From NCBI RefSeq assembly GCF_900101905.1, contig NZ_FNAJ01000018.1, forward strand, positions 62,001 through 126,000: a stretch of DNA of 64,000 nucleotides, given 5' to 3'. The translations under genes were made by a program, and so were the position numbers. Within the stretch, counting starts at the first letter, position 1; each line of letters starts with the position of its first letter. Positions 46,129-54,431 of the stretch are shown here, in pieces. The notes beneath the pieces are model-generated. The model saw only the letters and a program-made list of their open reading frames with translations, ran no database searches and was not told where the DNA came from. The stretch comes from Myxococcus virescens. Lineage in GTDB: Bacteria > Myxococcota > Myxococcia > Myxococcales > Myxococcaceae.

Positions 46129-46437
46129 TTCCCTATCTCCTCTCGTGACTACCCCAGCCCTCGCCTTGGTGCCCCTTGCTTGAAACCTTGGGACGGAAGC
46201 GCCCCGATGCAAGCAAGCTCCGTACACCGCCAGCCGTTCACGCCTGATACGCCACACGAAAACACCTGTGATTTCGTGGGTTTCGCAACGCCTGCCGAGC
46301 TTTCGGACCGGGCGGCGGGCTGCCCGGCCGGATGCTTTCATGTTGGAAACACCCCACTGCACATTGCGGATTCCCGAAACCACCTTCACTTTCAGGCCCA
46401 CGGCGCGGCGGAAGTGGGGCCGCGGGGGAGGTACGGC
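46129..46437. other. Divergent intergenic region of KGG and VTT genes
   Basis: A 309-base gap carrying both promoters and the palindrome described separately. Blocks such as GAAACC and GGAAAC occur and could be -35 elements of ECF-type promoters, but I cannot pair them with convincing -10 elements. Confidence 0.4.
46255..46278. promoter_or_regulatory. Long palindrome between the KGG and VTT genes
   Basis: CACGAAA (46255-46261) and TTTCGTG (46272-46278) are perfect complements. Inside them CAC and GTG (46263-46265, 46268-46270) are also paired, so 10 of the 12 base pairs of the 24-base site match. It sits 127 bases from the KGG start and 160 from the VTT start. It could be an operator for a stress regulator or an RNA hairpin. 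Confidence 0.5.
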
Positions 46438-47181
46438 GTGGCGCAGTCGGTGAAGACCTGGCTCCGGGTGTTGGCCCCGATGCTCGTCTCAGTGGGGGGG
46501 CTTGTCGCACTCCGGCTGCTCGGACCGGACTTCGTCGACCAGCAGCGCCTCGCCAGTTGGTTGGAGCCCTTCGGGAAGTGGGCGCCCATTGCATACATCG
46601 GCTTCCTTGCCATCCGGCCCGTGACACTGCTTCCGGGTCAGCTGCTGACGGCCGTGGGCGGGATGATGTTTGGCACGCTCGCAGCGACCCTCTATTCACT
46701 AACGGGCGGCTTGCTGTCGGGCCTGCTGCTTTTCGCGGCGGCGCGCAAGCTGGGCACCGGGCTGATGAAGCGCCTGGCTGGCAGCAAGTATCCCGCACTG
46801 GTGCGGGCGGCGAGGCGGCATGACTTCCTCTTCGCCTTCACCGCCTGCATCAATCCGCTGTGCCCCACCGACGTGATGCTGGCGGCGGCGGCGGCGAGCG
46901 GCGCGCGGCTGATGCCCACGCTGGCCGGCGTCTTGATTGGCACCCTTCCAGGCACCTTCCTCACGGCGCAGCTCGGCAGTGGTCTGGCCCAGGGCCGCAC
47001 GACGATGACGGCGGTCGCCGCCGCGGGCCTGGTGGTGTCGCTGGTGCTCGGCGGCTACATCGGGCGGCGTTTCTACAAGGAGATCAACGAAGACGCGCCG
47101 AAGCCACGCGCGGAGCCGCCGCCGCCCACGCGACGCCCCATCGGTCATTCCGAAGCGACGGCCAAGCCCGCGGCGTTCTAG
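46438..47181 (+). CDS. TVP38/TMEM64 (VTT-domain) membrane protein
   Basis: The 247-residue protein has five or six membrane helices and the VTT/DedA-like core: PFGKWAPIAYIGFLAIRPVTLLPGQLLTAVGGMMFG, then LRLMPTL-type segment ASGARLMPTLAGVLIGTLPGTFLTAQLGSG. Family members are proposed lipid scramblases or flippases; the role here is undecided. The start is the GTG at 46438 with ribosome-binding site GGGGGAGG. The in-frame codons upstream are not membrane-like. The stop (CTAG) overlaps that of the convergent patatin gene by 4 bases. Confidence 0.82.
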   Translation: MAQSVKTWLRVLAPMLVSVGGLVALRLLGPDFVDQQRLASWLEPFGKWAPIAYIGFLAIRPVTLLPGQLLTAVGGMMFGTLAATLYSLTGGLLSGLLLFAAARKLGTGLMKRLAGSKYPALVRAARRHDFLFAFTACINPLCPTDVMLAAAAASGARLMPTLAGVLIGTLPGTFLTAQLGSGLAQGRTTMTAVAAAGLVVSLVLGGYIGRRFYKEINEDAPKPRAEPPPPTRRPIGHSEATAKPAAF

Positions 47182-48122
47182 GCATGCATGGGGGGTTCCG
47201 GGAAGAGCTCCACGCGGCGCTGCACGCGCTCGCCTGGGCCCACGCCCGTGGGCAGCGAGACGGCCCGGGCCATCTCCTCACCATGCCGCAGCCGCATCCG
47301 GATCACCTCCGGCGCGAAGTCCAACATGTCCCCCATGGGCCGTGAGGGCTCGATGACGGTGATGCGGCAGTACCGGTAGGGCACCCCATCCGGACGCCGC
47401 ACGGTGAGCCCCGCGTCATAGGCCTGACGGACGATGTCATTGATGCGCACGAAGGCATCCACGTCATTGAGAAGGATTTCGTTGAGGGTGATGTCGGCCA
47501 GGCTGCGCGTGGCCACCTCCAGGAGATTGGCCGGCGGCTTCGCCCGTTCGATCTGGGAGGGTGAGCAGACGATGACGACGATTTCCGTCGGGCCGAACTC
47601 CAGCGCATCCCCCAGGGGTGTGGCGTTGCGCAGTCCTCCGTCGACCAGGGCCGTCGCGCCCACCGGCTCCCAGAGGATGGGCAACGTCGAGCTCTGCCAG
47701 ACGGCGTCCAGGAAGTCCCTCGAGTCGCTGGGCACCAGCTCGTAGTTGCCAGAGACCAGGGACACGCGCCCCACGTGGGCGGGCACCCGAAAGCGGTGTC
47801 CGGCGAGGTGCCGCTGGATCAGCTCCCGCATGGGCGTGTTGTCGTACAGCCCCAGCTTGCGGAACAGGCCCACGCGCAGGGCCACGAGCGGCCACGGCAG
47901 CTTCCGGTAGAGGTCTGCTTCGCGGATGTTCAACCAGATGTCGTTCAGCGCCCGGTAGGAGTGCTGGGCCAGCAGCGCGGCGTTCAGGGCACCCACGGAC
48001 ACGCCGAAGATGCGCTCCCAGCGGAAGCCGTGGACCTCCCGGAGGACGCGCTCGGCGCCGACCTGGAAGGCTCCCTTGGCCCCACCGCCGGACAGTACGA
48101 GCGTTGCGGGACGATCCTTCAT
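47178..48122 (-). CDS. Patatin-like phospholipase (acyl hydrolase)
   Basis: The 314-residue protein has the patatin fold: the oxyanion loop SGGGAKG at 11-17, nucleophile Ser42 in GVSVG and catalytic Asp161 in DGG. The Ser-Asp dyad is complete. The C-terminal half has no membrane segment or known export signal. It hydrolyses lipid acyl chains; substrate undetermined. The start follows GGAGG. Its stop overlaps the VTT gene's stop. Confidence 0.85.
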   Translation of the reverse strand: MKDRPATLVLSGGGAKGAFQVGAERVLREVHGFRWERIFGVSVGALNAALLAQHSYRALNDIWLNIREADLYRKLPWPLVALRVGLFRKLGLYDNTPMRELIQRHLAGHRFRVPAHVGRVSLVSGNYELVPSDSRDFLDAVWQSSTLPILWEPVGATALVDGGLRNATPLGDALEFGPTEIVVIVCSPSQIERAKPPANLLEVATRSLADITLNEILLNDVDAFVRINDIVRQAYDAGLTVRRPDGVPYRYCRITVIEPSRPMGDMLDFAPEVIRMRLRHGEEMARAVSLPTGVGPGERVQRRVELFPEPPMHA

Positions 48123-48310
48123 GGCACGCCTCCTGGGAAATGGACCTGGCGCAGATGGATAGGGGCGTGCCAGTGCGGCGGGAATCACCCCGGGGCGTGG
48201 GCCCCTGTCCACCGTCCCTCGGGCCCCCGGGGCACCTCGGGCGGCAACTTCCATGCACCACCGGCCGGAAGGCTCTCTAGGATGGGCGGCTTCACCCCTC
48301 CGGAGCCTCG

Positions 48311-48934
48311 ATGATCCGCTTGCCTGGCTGTTGCGTGGTGGCGCTGCTGTTCGCGGTCCTGCCGTCCGTGGTGCTGGCCCAGCAGCCCACCGCCGACGCC
48401 GCCACCCATGACGCCCTGCGCGTCCTCAAGCAGGAGATGGAGGACGCGCTCAATACCCAGGACATCGACCGGCTGCTGAGCCACCTGCACCCGGACGTCT
48501 CCTTCACCACGATGAACAACGACGTGCGCGTGGGGAAGGAATCCATCCGCGCGTACTACGACGAGATGATGCGCGGACCGAATCGCGTCGTGGACCGCAT
48601 CCAGGCGAAGTTCGAGGTGGATGACCTGACCCGCCTGTACGGCGACACCGGCATTGCGCGCGGCTCGTCGCGGGACCACTACGTCCTCACGGACGGCACG
48701 GACATCGTCATCGACGGCCGGTGGACCTGCACCCTGGTCCGGGAGGGCGACCGCTGGCGGATCGCCGCGTTCCACTACTCCACCAACGTCTTCGACAATC
48801 CCCTCCTCACGCGGGTGAAGCACCTCGCGGTCGCGGGAGCGACGGTCATCGGACTTGGCGCGCTCGTGGCGGGCGCGGCCATCGGCCGGAGGCTGCGGCG
48901 CCGAAGCCCCGGGCCCGCCCCTCACGCGCCCTGA
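48311..48934 (+). CDS. Secreted/membrane SnoaL-like (DUF4440-type) protein
   Basis: The 207-residue protein has a signal peptide (1-23, ending VLAQ). The SnoaL/DUF4440-type alpha+beta barrel is ALNTQDIDRLLSHLHPDVSFTTMNNDVRVGKESIRAYYDEM...GRWTCTLVREGDRWRIAAFHYSTNVFDN. A C-terminal membrane helix follows (LAVAGATVIGLGALVAGAAIG). The last residues are basic. Such domains bind small ligands. The 3' end overlaps the convergent PAP2-fusion gene's stop by 13 bases. Confidence 0.72.
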   Translation: MIRLPGCCVVALLFAVLPSVVLAQQPTADAATHDALRVLKQEMEDALNTQDIDRLLSHLHPDVSFTTMNNDVRVGKESIRAYYDEMMRGPNRVVDRIQAKFEVDDLTRLYGDTGIARGSSRDHYVLTDGTDIVIDGRWTCTLVREGDRWRIAAFHYSTNVFDNPLLTRVKHLAVAGATVIGLGALVAGAAIGRRLRRRSPGPAPHAP

Positions 48935-50421
48935 AGCTGGCGGGCCGTCACCTCGGCCAGGAAGGGATGGCGCCGGGGAAGGCGCTTGCGCCAGAAGGAC
49001 TCGATGGAGCGATGGAACAGGCGCAGCAACGCCAGCCCCGGACGGCCCTCCAGCGCCGCCAGCTGGCCGGCCGTGCCATCCAGCAACGCCCTGGCCCGGA
49101 CGTGCTCCGCCGTCATCCACGCGCGGCCCGCCTCTGTTCCCAGCAGGGCGTCAATGTCCGTCGGGTCCGCGCCGTCGCCACGGACAGCCGCCGCGACCTC
49201 TTCCGGCACGTTGTAGAGCCCCTGGGCGAGGTCCTCTCGCAGGTCCCGCATCACCGAGCACCAGCCGAAGGCCTCCATCAGCGAGGGCGCGTCCTCGGCC
49301 CGGACGCCCGCCCCGGCGACGTGCAGCATCAAATCCACCGACAAGCAGAACGTGTCGCGTTGCTGCGCGCGAAGCGCCTCCTCGCTCCACCACTGCCCGG
49401 CCTTCACCCGCTCCCGGTCCTTGCGCATCGTCCGCACCAGCGCGAAGACCTGGGCGCGGGCCGTGTCGTCTCCCAGCCGACCGAGCAGCACGCGCCCCAG
49501 CGTGGCCGCCGTCCCCGGGTCCTCCCCTCGCCCGGACTCCAGCTCCAAGAGGAGCGCGTCCACCCAGTCGAGCGGCTCTCCGTCCACCGCGCGGTCCCCA
49601 TCCAGCACGTCGTCCACCAGTTGGAGGAAACAGAAGCCCACCCGCGCCACCCGTGCCTCGCGCCACCACCGGCTCACCGCGTAGCGGTAGAGCACCAGGG
49701 CAATCAGCCCGTAACGCAGGTGACGCCGCGCGAAGCGATAGGACTCCCGGGCGCACAAGGCTTCGACTCGCAGGGCATCGAGGAACGCCGTGCGGCGCGC
49801 CCGGGGAGCCACCCACGACCAGGTGCCCCAGGCCAGCAACGCCCCCGCGACCACGTCCACCACGTGGTGCTCGTGGATGAGCAACGTCGACGCCGCGATG
49901 GCCAGCGCCCACAGGCCGAAGAGGATACGCCCCAGCGCCCCCGCCCGCTCCGCGTAGGCCAGGGCCGCCGTGCACGCGAAGGCCACATGGAGGGACGGCA
50001 GGTAGTTCCGCTCCAGGTTCAGCGTGTCCGCCAGTTGGAAGACGCCCGCCCAGGTCCCCTCCACGGCGCGCGGCGGCCAGGCCACCTCCACCGGGAAGAG
50101 CAGGAAGCACACGGCCGCGAGCGCTGTCTCCACACACAGCGCCAGCGCGAAGGGCACCATGTCCCGCCACGTCCGGAAGACGAAGAGGGACAACAGGAGC
50201 AGCACGTCCATGCTGACGTAGACCAGCGCCCAGGACGGCATGAACGGGATGTGGCGCTCGAAGGACAGCTCCACCCGGAGGCCCCCGGTGTAGAAGCCCG
50301 TGAGCCAGCTCGCGCCGCCGTAGACCGCCACGAAGAACAGGGCGAAGCCCGTGGCCATGGCGGCAGTGAGGGCCAGCTCCTCCTTGCGAGGCCACCCGAA
50401 CAACGCGGGACGCGGGCTCAT
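48922..50421 (-). CDS. Fusion of PAP2_3 phosphatase and squalene/phytoene-synthase-like domains
   Basis: The 499-residue protein combines two enzymes. Residues 1-205 have five to six membrane helices and PAP2_3-type active-site motifs PSLH (142-145) and HEHHVVD (183-189). These resemble inositol phosphorylceramide synthase and related lipid phosphatase/phosphotransferases. Residues 225-499 are an all-helical isoprenoid synthase-like domain with DDVLD at 270-274 and DLRED at 393-397, the two Asp-rich motifs of squalene/phytoene synthases. The ATG overlaps the desaturase stop by 4 bases. It may make, or process, a prenyl or other lipid diphosphate. Confidence 0.8.
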   Translation of the reverse strand: MSPRPALFGWPRKEELALTAAMATGFALFFVAVYGGASWLTGFYTGGLRVELSFERHIPFMPSWALVYVSMDVLLLLSLFVFRTWRDMVPFALALCVETALAAVCFLLFPVEVAWPPRAVEGTWAGVFQLADTLNLERNYLPSLHVAFACTAALAYAERAGALGRILFGLWALAIAASTLLIHEHHVVDVVAGALLAWGTWSWVAPRARRTAFLDALRVEALCARESYRFARRHLRYGLIALVLYRYAVSRWWREARVARVGFCFLQLVDDVLDGDRAVDGEPLDWVDALLLELESGRGEDPGTAATLGRVLLGRLGDDTARAQVFALVRTMRKDRERVKAGQWWSEEALRAQQRDTFCLSVDLMLHVAGAGVRAEDAPSLMEAFGWCSVMRDLREDLAQGLYNVPEEVAAAVRGDGADPTDIDALLGTEAGRAWMTAEHVRARALLDGTAGQLAALEGRPGLALLRLFHRSIESFWRKRLPRRHPFLAEVTARQLQGA

Positions 50422-51344
50422 CGCTCCTCCACTGCGGCGGGCAGTGGCCGAGGGCCTCGCCACATGGACAGCCAGATGCGCAGGAAGGACGGTCGCGCCA
50501 CCTCCGGGTCCACGTAGCGCCCCAGGTAGAGCCAGGGCACGTGCGGGTGCCGGTGATGGGCCCGGTGATAGTGGTAGTTGAGGAACAGCCACCGCACCGG
50601 AGCGGCCACGCGCAGGTCCCACGCGCCGTCACGGACATGCAGCGGTGACCACGCATGGTCCGCGTATTGGAGCGCGCTCCAGTTGATGGCGAAGGCCGCG
50701 TAGCAGAGCCCCCACCCCGTCGCTGACACATCCAGCGCCACCACGAGCCCGACCTGCACACAGACCGCCAGCAGCACCTCCGCGCGGATCGCGCCTCCAG
50801 GCGCTGCTTCCAGGCGTCCAAGGTACGCGTCCGCGCCCGTCTGCTCGCCGTACCGGGTGCCCGTGCCGCGCAGCCGGTGCAGCAATCCGGGAACGAGCGC
50901 GAAGACCACGGCCCCCACCGGGACGAACAGCCAGTAGAGCCCGGTGAGGATGGAGTACCACTGCGCCCGCTTCAGAAAGCGGTTGTCTCCGGGCCGGAAG
51001 TAGTCGAACTGCTCCAGGTGCGTCCGGTTGTGTCGGTGGTGGTTCAGGTGGAATGCACGCTGCATCGTGAAGGACGTGGGGAAGAACGCCGCGGCGACCC
51101 GGCCCAGCGTGTCGTTCACCCGCCGCACGGGGTGCAGCACGCCGTGCGTGGCCTCATGCAGTAGCGAGAACACGGTGTTGTTGACGAAGGAGAAAACCAC
51201 GGCGGCCAGTACCTGGATCGCGAGCCGCTCCGCATGTGACGCCAGCCACAAGCATCCGGCACAGGCCGCCATGGCGCAGACCAGGAGCACGGCGTTGAGC
51301 GCGGCTGGAATCGGGGTTCCCTCGCCCTCACCCGCGGTCGTCAT
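50418..51344 (-). CDS. Membrane fatty acid desaturase/hydroxylase (PF00487)
   Basis: The 308-residue membrane protein has the three histidine boxes of the di-iron family: HEATH (63-67), HLNHH (99-103) and HYHRAHH (258-264) ahead of HPHVPW. Four membrane helices surround them. The family includes fatty acid desaturases, sphingolipid hydroxylases and carotenoid ketolases, so the substrate is open. The start overlaps the Rieske gene's stop by 17 bases and its stop overlaps the PAP2-fusion start by 4. Confidence 0.85.
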   Translation of the reverse strand: MTTAGEGEGTPIPAALNAVLLVCAMAACAGCLWLASHAERLAIQVLAAVVFSFVNNTVFSLLHEATHGVLHPVRRVNDTLGRVAAAFFPTSFTMQRAFHLNHHRHNRTHLEQFDYFRPGDNRFLKRAQWYSILTGLYWLFVPVGAVVFALVPGLLHRLRGTGTRYGEQTGADAYLGRLEAAPGGAIRAEVLLAVCVQVGLVVALDVSATGWGLCYAAFAINWSALQYADHAWSPLHVRDGAWDLRVAAPVRWLFLNYHYHRAHHRHPHVPWLYLGRYVDPEVARPSFLRIWLSMWRGPRPLPAAVEER

Positions 51345-52287
51345 CGGGCGCCTCCGGCAGGCTGTCGGTGAAGTCGAGCACCTGGCGCAGCACCGGGTCC
51401 GCCGCCGCCCCCGCCCGGTTGAAACGCATGCCGTCGAGCACGGACAGGTCGCGGCGCAGGAACGACGTGAACAGCCACCGCGACACCTGGAGCGCCAACC
51501 AGTCCACCCCCGGAAGCCGGCTGCGGCGCGCGGCGAAGGCCAGCCGCACGAACAACCCCTCCTCGCGCTGATGAAGGCCCGCGAGCAACGCGCTGCGCGT
51601 GCGCCCCAGGTCGCTCTCCACGGACAGGAGCGTGCCGCCATGCAACGTGAGCGTGACACCGATGCGATCGCCGGACAGGAACTTCATCACCCGGTCACTG
51701 AGCCCGCTGCCCGTGACGCGGGACGTGTACCGCACGCGCAAGGTGAACGGGTCCGGGCGCTCCACCACCGGCGCGTCCCGCAGCTCGCGATGATGCACCG
51801 TGCGCAGGTGCTCCAGGTCGAAGGCATTGGCCACCACGGGCAGCCAGTCACAACGCACCGCGAAGCGATCCGACGTGCCCCAGCGCAACGCGCCGCTGCC
51901 CACCTCTGGCGGAGGAAAGAGCACCACCGGGCCATTGAAGACCAGAATGGCGCCGTACCGCTCCACCACGGGGAACGCCCGCTGCGCCGTCTTCCCTGGG
52001 CAGGCGCCACTGCCGTCGAACTGCCAGTGGTGGAGCGGACACCGCAGCGAATCCCCCACCACGGTGCCACCCCCCAGGTGCGCGCCCATGTGGGGACAAT
52101 GGGCGGCGAGCGCGTGGACCGCGCCGCTCCGTCCTCGGAAGAGGACCAGCTCCCGTGCGCCCGTACTCCAACGCATCACCTGCCCGGGCCGGAGCGCCTC
52201 GGAGGGGCACACGAGATGCCACGCGCGCAGCCGGCCTGGCTCGGGGTGACGCACAGGCTCCGGCCGCGAGGCAATCTTCACCACCAT
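51328..52287 (-). CDS. Rieske non-haem iron oxygenase
   Basis: The 319-residue protein has a Rieske [2Fe-2S] domain with CPH (64-66) and CPLH (83-86). The catalytic part has the mononuclear iron site D156-L-E-H159-x4-H164 (NAFDLEHLRTVHH). It resembles single-component-type sterol or ring hydroxylase alpha subunits. No ferredoxin or reductase gene is adjacent, so electrons must come from elsewhere. A possible -10 (TAGATT) is very near the ATG and no ribosome-binding site is seen, so the mRNA may be nearly leaderless; that is weak. It is the first gene of the operon. Confidence 0.85.
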   Translation of the reverse strand: MVVKIASRPEPVRHPEPGRLRAWHLVCPSEALRPGQVMRWSTGARELVLFRGRSGAVHALAAHCPHMGAHLGGGTVVGDSLRCPLHHWQFDGSGACPGKTAQRAFPVVERYGAILVFNGPVVLFPPPEVGSGALRWGTSDRFAVRCDWLPVVANAFDLEHLRTVHHRELRDAPVVERPDPFTLRVRYTSRVTGSGLSDRVMKFLSGDRIGVTLTLHGGTLLSVESDLGRTRSALLAGLHQREEGLFVRLAFAARRSRLPGVDWLALQVSRWLFTSFLRRDLSVLDGMRFNRAGAAADPVLRQVLDFTDSLPEAPDDDRG

Positions 52288-52431
52288 GCTGGAAATCTAA
52301 CGCAACGGATGATGGGGCTGAAGGCGGGAGACACCACGGCGCTGGGGCGAGACAGCGATGCCGGAGCGCGGCCGCACCCTGGGGCCACGCACCGCCGCGC
52401 CGACCGCGTCGTACCTGCACGGCGCCTCGCC

Positions 52432-54225
52432 TCAGGACTTGCCACCGCCCCGGGGCAGCAGTGTCTCCACCATGCCCTTGAGCGACTGCTTCAGGATGCC
52501 GCCCGTGTCCACGTCGCCCTTCGCCAGCGCCTGGGCATAGTGCTTCGCCTGCTCGAAGGTGATGTGGGGCGGTAGCAGTGGGACGTCCGGGTCCACGTAG
52601 GCCTCGAAGACGACGGGCCGGTTGGCGCTCAGTGCCTCATCCCACGCGCGGCCCAGCGACTCCGGCCGGTCCACGCGAATGCCCAGGAAGCCCAGGGACT
52701 CCGCATAGGCCGCGTACGGGAAGTCCGGCAGGTCCTGGGACGCGGGCAGCTTCGGGTCGCCGGCCAGCACGCGCTGCTCCCACGTCACCATGTTGAGGTC
52801 CCGGTTGTTGAGGACCATGACGATGAAGCGCGGGTCCTTCCACTCCTTCCAGTACTTGGCCACGGTGATGAGCTCCGCGTTGCCATTCATCTGCATGGCG
52901 CCGTCGCCCACCAGCGCGATGACGGGCCGGTGCGGGAAGGCGAACTTGGCGCCGATGGCATAGGGCACGCCGCAGCCCATGCTGGCCAGGTTCCCGGACA
53001 GCGAGGCCATCATCCCCTTGCGCATCTTCAGGTACTGCGCGAACCAGCTCGTGCCCGACCCCGAATCCGCCGTCAGGATGACGCCCTCCGGCAGCCGTGA
53101 CGACAGCTCGAAGAACACGCGCCGCGGGTTGACGGGATTCGCGCTGTCCATCGCGAGCGCCTCCGCCGTCTTCTCCCACTGCCGCACGCTCTTCACCACG
53201 CTGTCGCGCCAGCTCCGGTCCTTCTTGTGCTCGAGCATGGGAATCAGCGCCTTCAGCGTCTCCTGACTGTCCCCCACCAGCGCCACCTCCATGGGGTAGC
53301 GGATGGCCAGCATCCGGCCGTCGAGGTCGATTTGAACGCCCCGGGCCTGTCCCTCCTTCGGGAGGAACTCCGAGTACGGAAAGCTGGTGCCCACCATCAG
53401 CAACGTGTCGCAGTCCGACATCAGGTCCCAGCTCGCCTTGGTGCCCAGCAGCCCGATGGAGCCCGTGACATAGGGCAGGTCATCCGGCAGCACCGCCTTG
53501 CCCAGCAGGGCCTTCGCCACGCCCGCGCCCAGCAGCTCCGCCACGTGCATCACCTCGTCCGCCGCGGCCTGCGCTCCGGCGCCCACCAGCATGGCCACCT
53601 TCTTCCCGGCGTTGAGCACGTCCGCCGCCCGCCGCAAGTCCCGCTCGCGAGGCAGCACCCGCGGCACGCTGGAGCCCACGCTCGAATGGACCGTGCCGTG
53701 CGCGTGCGGAGGCTTTTGGTAGGCCTCTTCCTGGACGTCGTTGGGGATGATGACGCACGTCACGGTGCGCTCGTAGATGGCGACGCGCATCGCCCGGTCC
53801 ACCGCGTGGCGGATGGCGGAGGGGCTGGTCACCATGGTGAGGTATTCGCTGGCCACGTCCTTGAAGAGGGACATCAGGTCCACCTCCTGCTGGAAGTGGC
53901 CGCCCAGCGCGGCGCGCGTCTGTTGTCCGACGATGGCCACCACCGGCTGGTGGTCCAGCTTGGCGTCATAGAGGCCGTTGAGCAGGTGGATGGCCCCGGG
54001 CCCCGACGTGGCCAGACACACGCCCGGCTCGCCGGTGAACTTCGCGTGCGCACAGGCCATGAACGCGGACATCTCTTCATGGCGCGTCTGCACGAAGCGG
54101 AACTCCGACGTGCGCCCGAGCGCACCGAGGATGCCGTTGATGCCGTCACCGGGATAGCCATAGATGCGGCGGACGCCCCACTGGGACAGGCGGTGGAGCA
54201 GGTAGTCGGAGACGGTGGCGCTCAT
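52432..54225 (-). CDS. ThDP-dependent enzyme, pyruvate oxidase/PoxB-like
   Basis: The 597-residue protein has the complete ThDP-enzyme fold. The catalytic Glu50 is in QTRHEEMSAF, followed by GVCLATSGPGAIHLLNGLYDAK. A middle FAD-binding-type domain (AAADVLNAGKKVAMLVGAGAQ) follows. The ThDP/Mg motif is GDGAMQMNGNAEL...NNRDLNMV. It resembles pyruvate dehydrogenase (quinone) and pyruvate oxidases: pyruvate to acetate (or acetyl phosphate) with electrons to quinone or oxygen. Sequence alone does not decide among these or acetolactate synthase. It is divergent from the Mrp operon. Confidence 0.85.
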   Translation of the reverse strand: MSATVSDYLLHRLSQWGVRRIYGYPGDGINGILGALGRTSEFRFVQTRHEEMSAFMACAHAKFTGEPGVCLATSGPGAIHLLNGLYDAKLDHQPVVAIVGQQTRAALGGHFQQEVDLMSLFKDVASEYLTMVTSPSAIRHAVDRAMRVAIYERTVTCVIIPNDVQEEAYQKPPHAHGTVHSSVGSSVPRVLPRERDLRRAADVLNAGKKVAMLVGAGAQAAADEVMHVAELLGAGVAKALLGKAVLPDDLPYVTGSIGLLGTKASWDLMSDCDTLLMVGTSFPYSEFLPKEGQARGVQIDLDGRMLAIRYPMEVALVGDSQETLKALIPMLEHKKDRSWRDSVVKSVRQWEKTAEALAMDSANPVNPRRVFFELSSRLPEGVILTADSGSGTSWFAQYLKMRKGMMASLSGNLASMGCGVPYAIGAKFAFPHRPVIALVGDGAMQMNGNAELITVAKYWKEWKDPRFIVMVLNNRDLNMVTWEQRVLAGDPKLPASQDLPDFPYAAYAESLGFLGIRVDRPESLGRAWDEALSANRPVVFEAYVDPDVPLLPPHITFEQAKHYAQALAKGDVDTGGILKQSLKGMVETLLPRGGGKS

Positions 54226-54431
54226 GACGGCTCCTCGGGTTCGGGGACGCCATCAAAGCTAGGCACCCGGGCACCGGCGCCTGCGGCGGAGCTCCCGTCC
54301 GCCCGTCCAGCGGCCGGGGCAGCGACCGGGCACTTATCGACACTTCGAGGCCGGGCGACCGCGGGGGAGTGTCCACCACTGACCCTCGTGGGGAGCGTGC
54401 AAGGAAGAAGCCTGGAGGCAGCAGCCGGGCA

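Noticed and set aside
47178-47181. Shared CTAG stop overlap of VTT and patatin genes
   Set aside because: Convergent stop overlap in a self-complementary tetramer is common in compact genomes and needs no special explanation.
54369-54431. Upstream GTG start for mrpA
   Set aside because: It adds 21 charged residues before the first helix; the ATG at 54432 gives a better N-terminus, though the GTG cannot be excluded.
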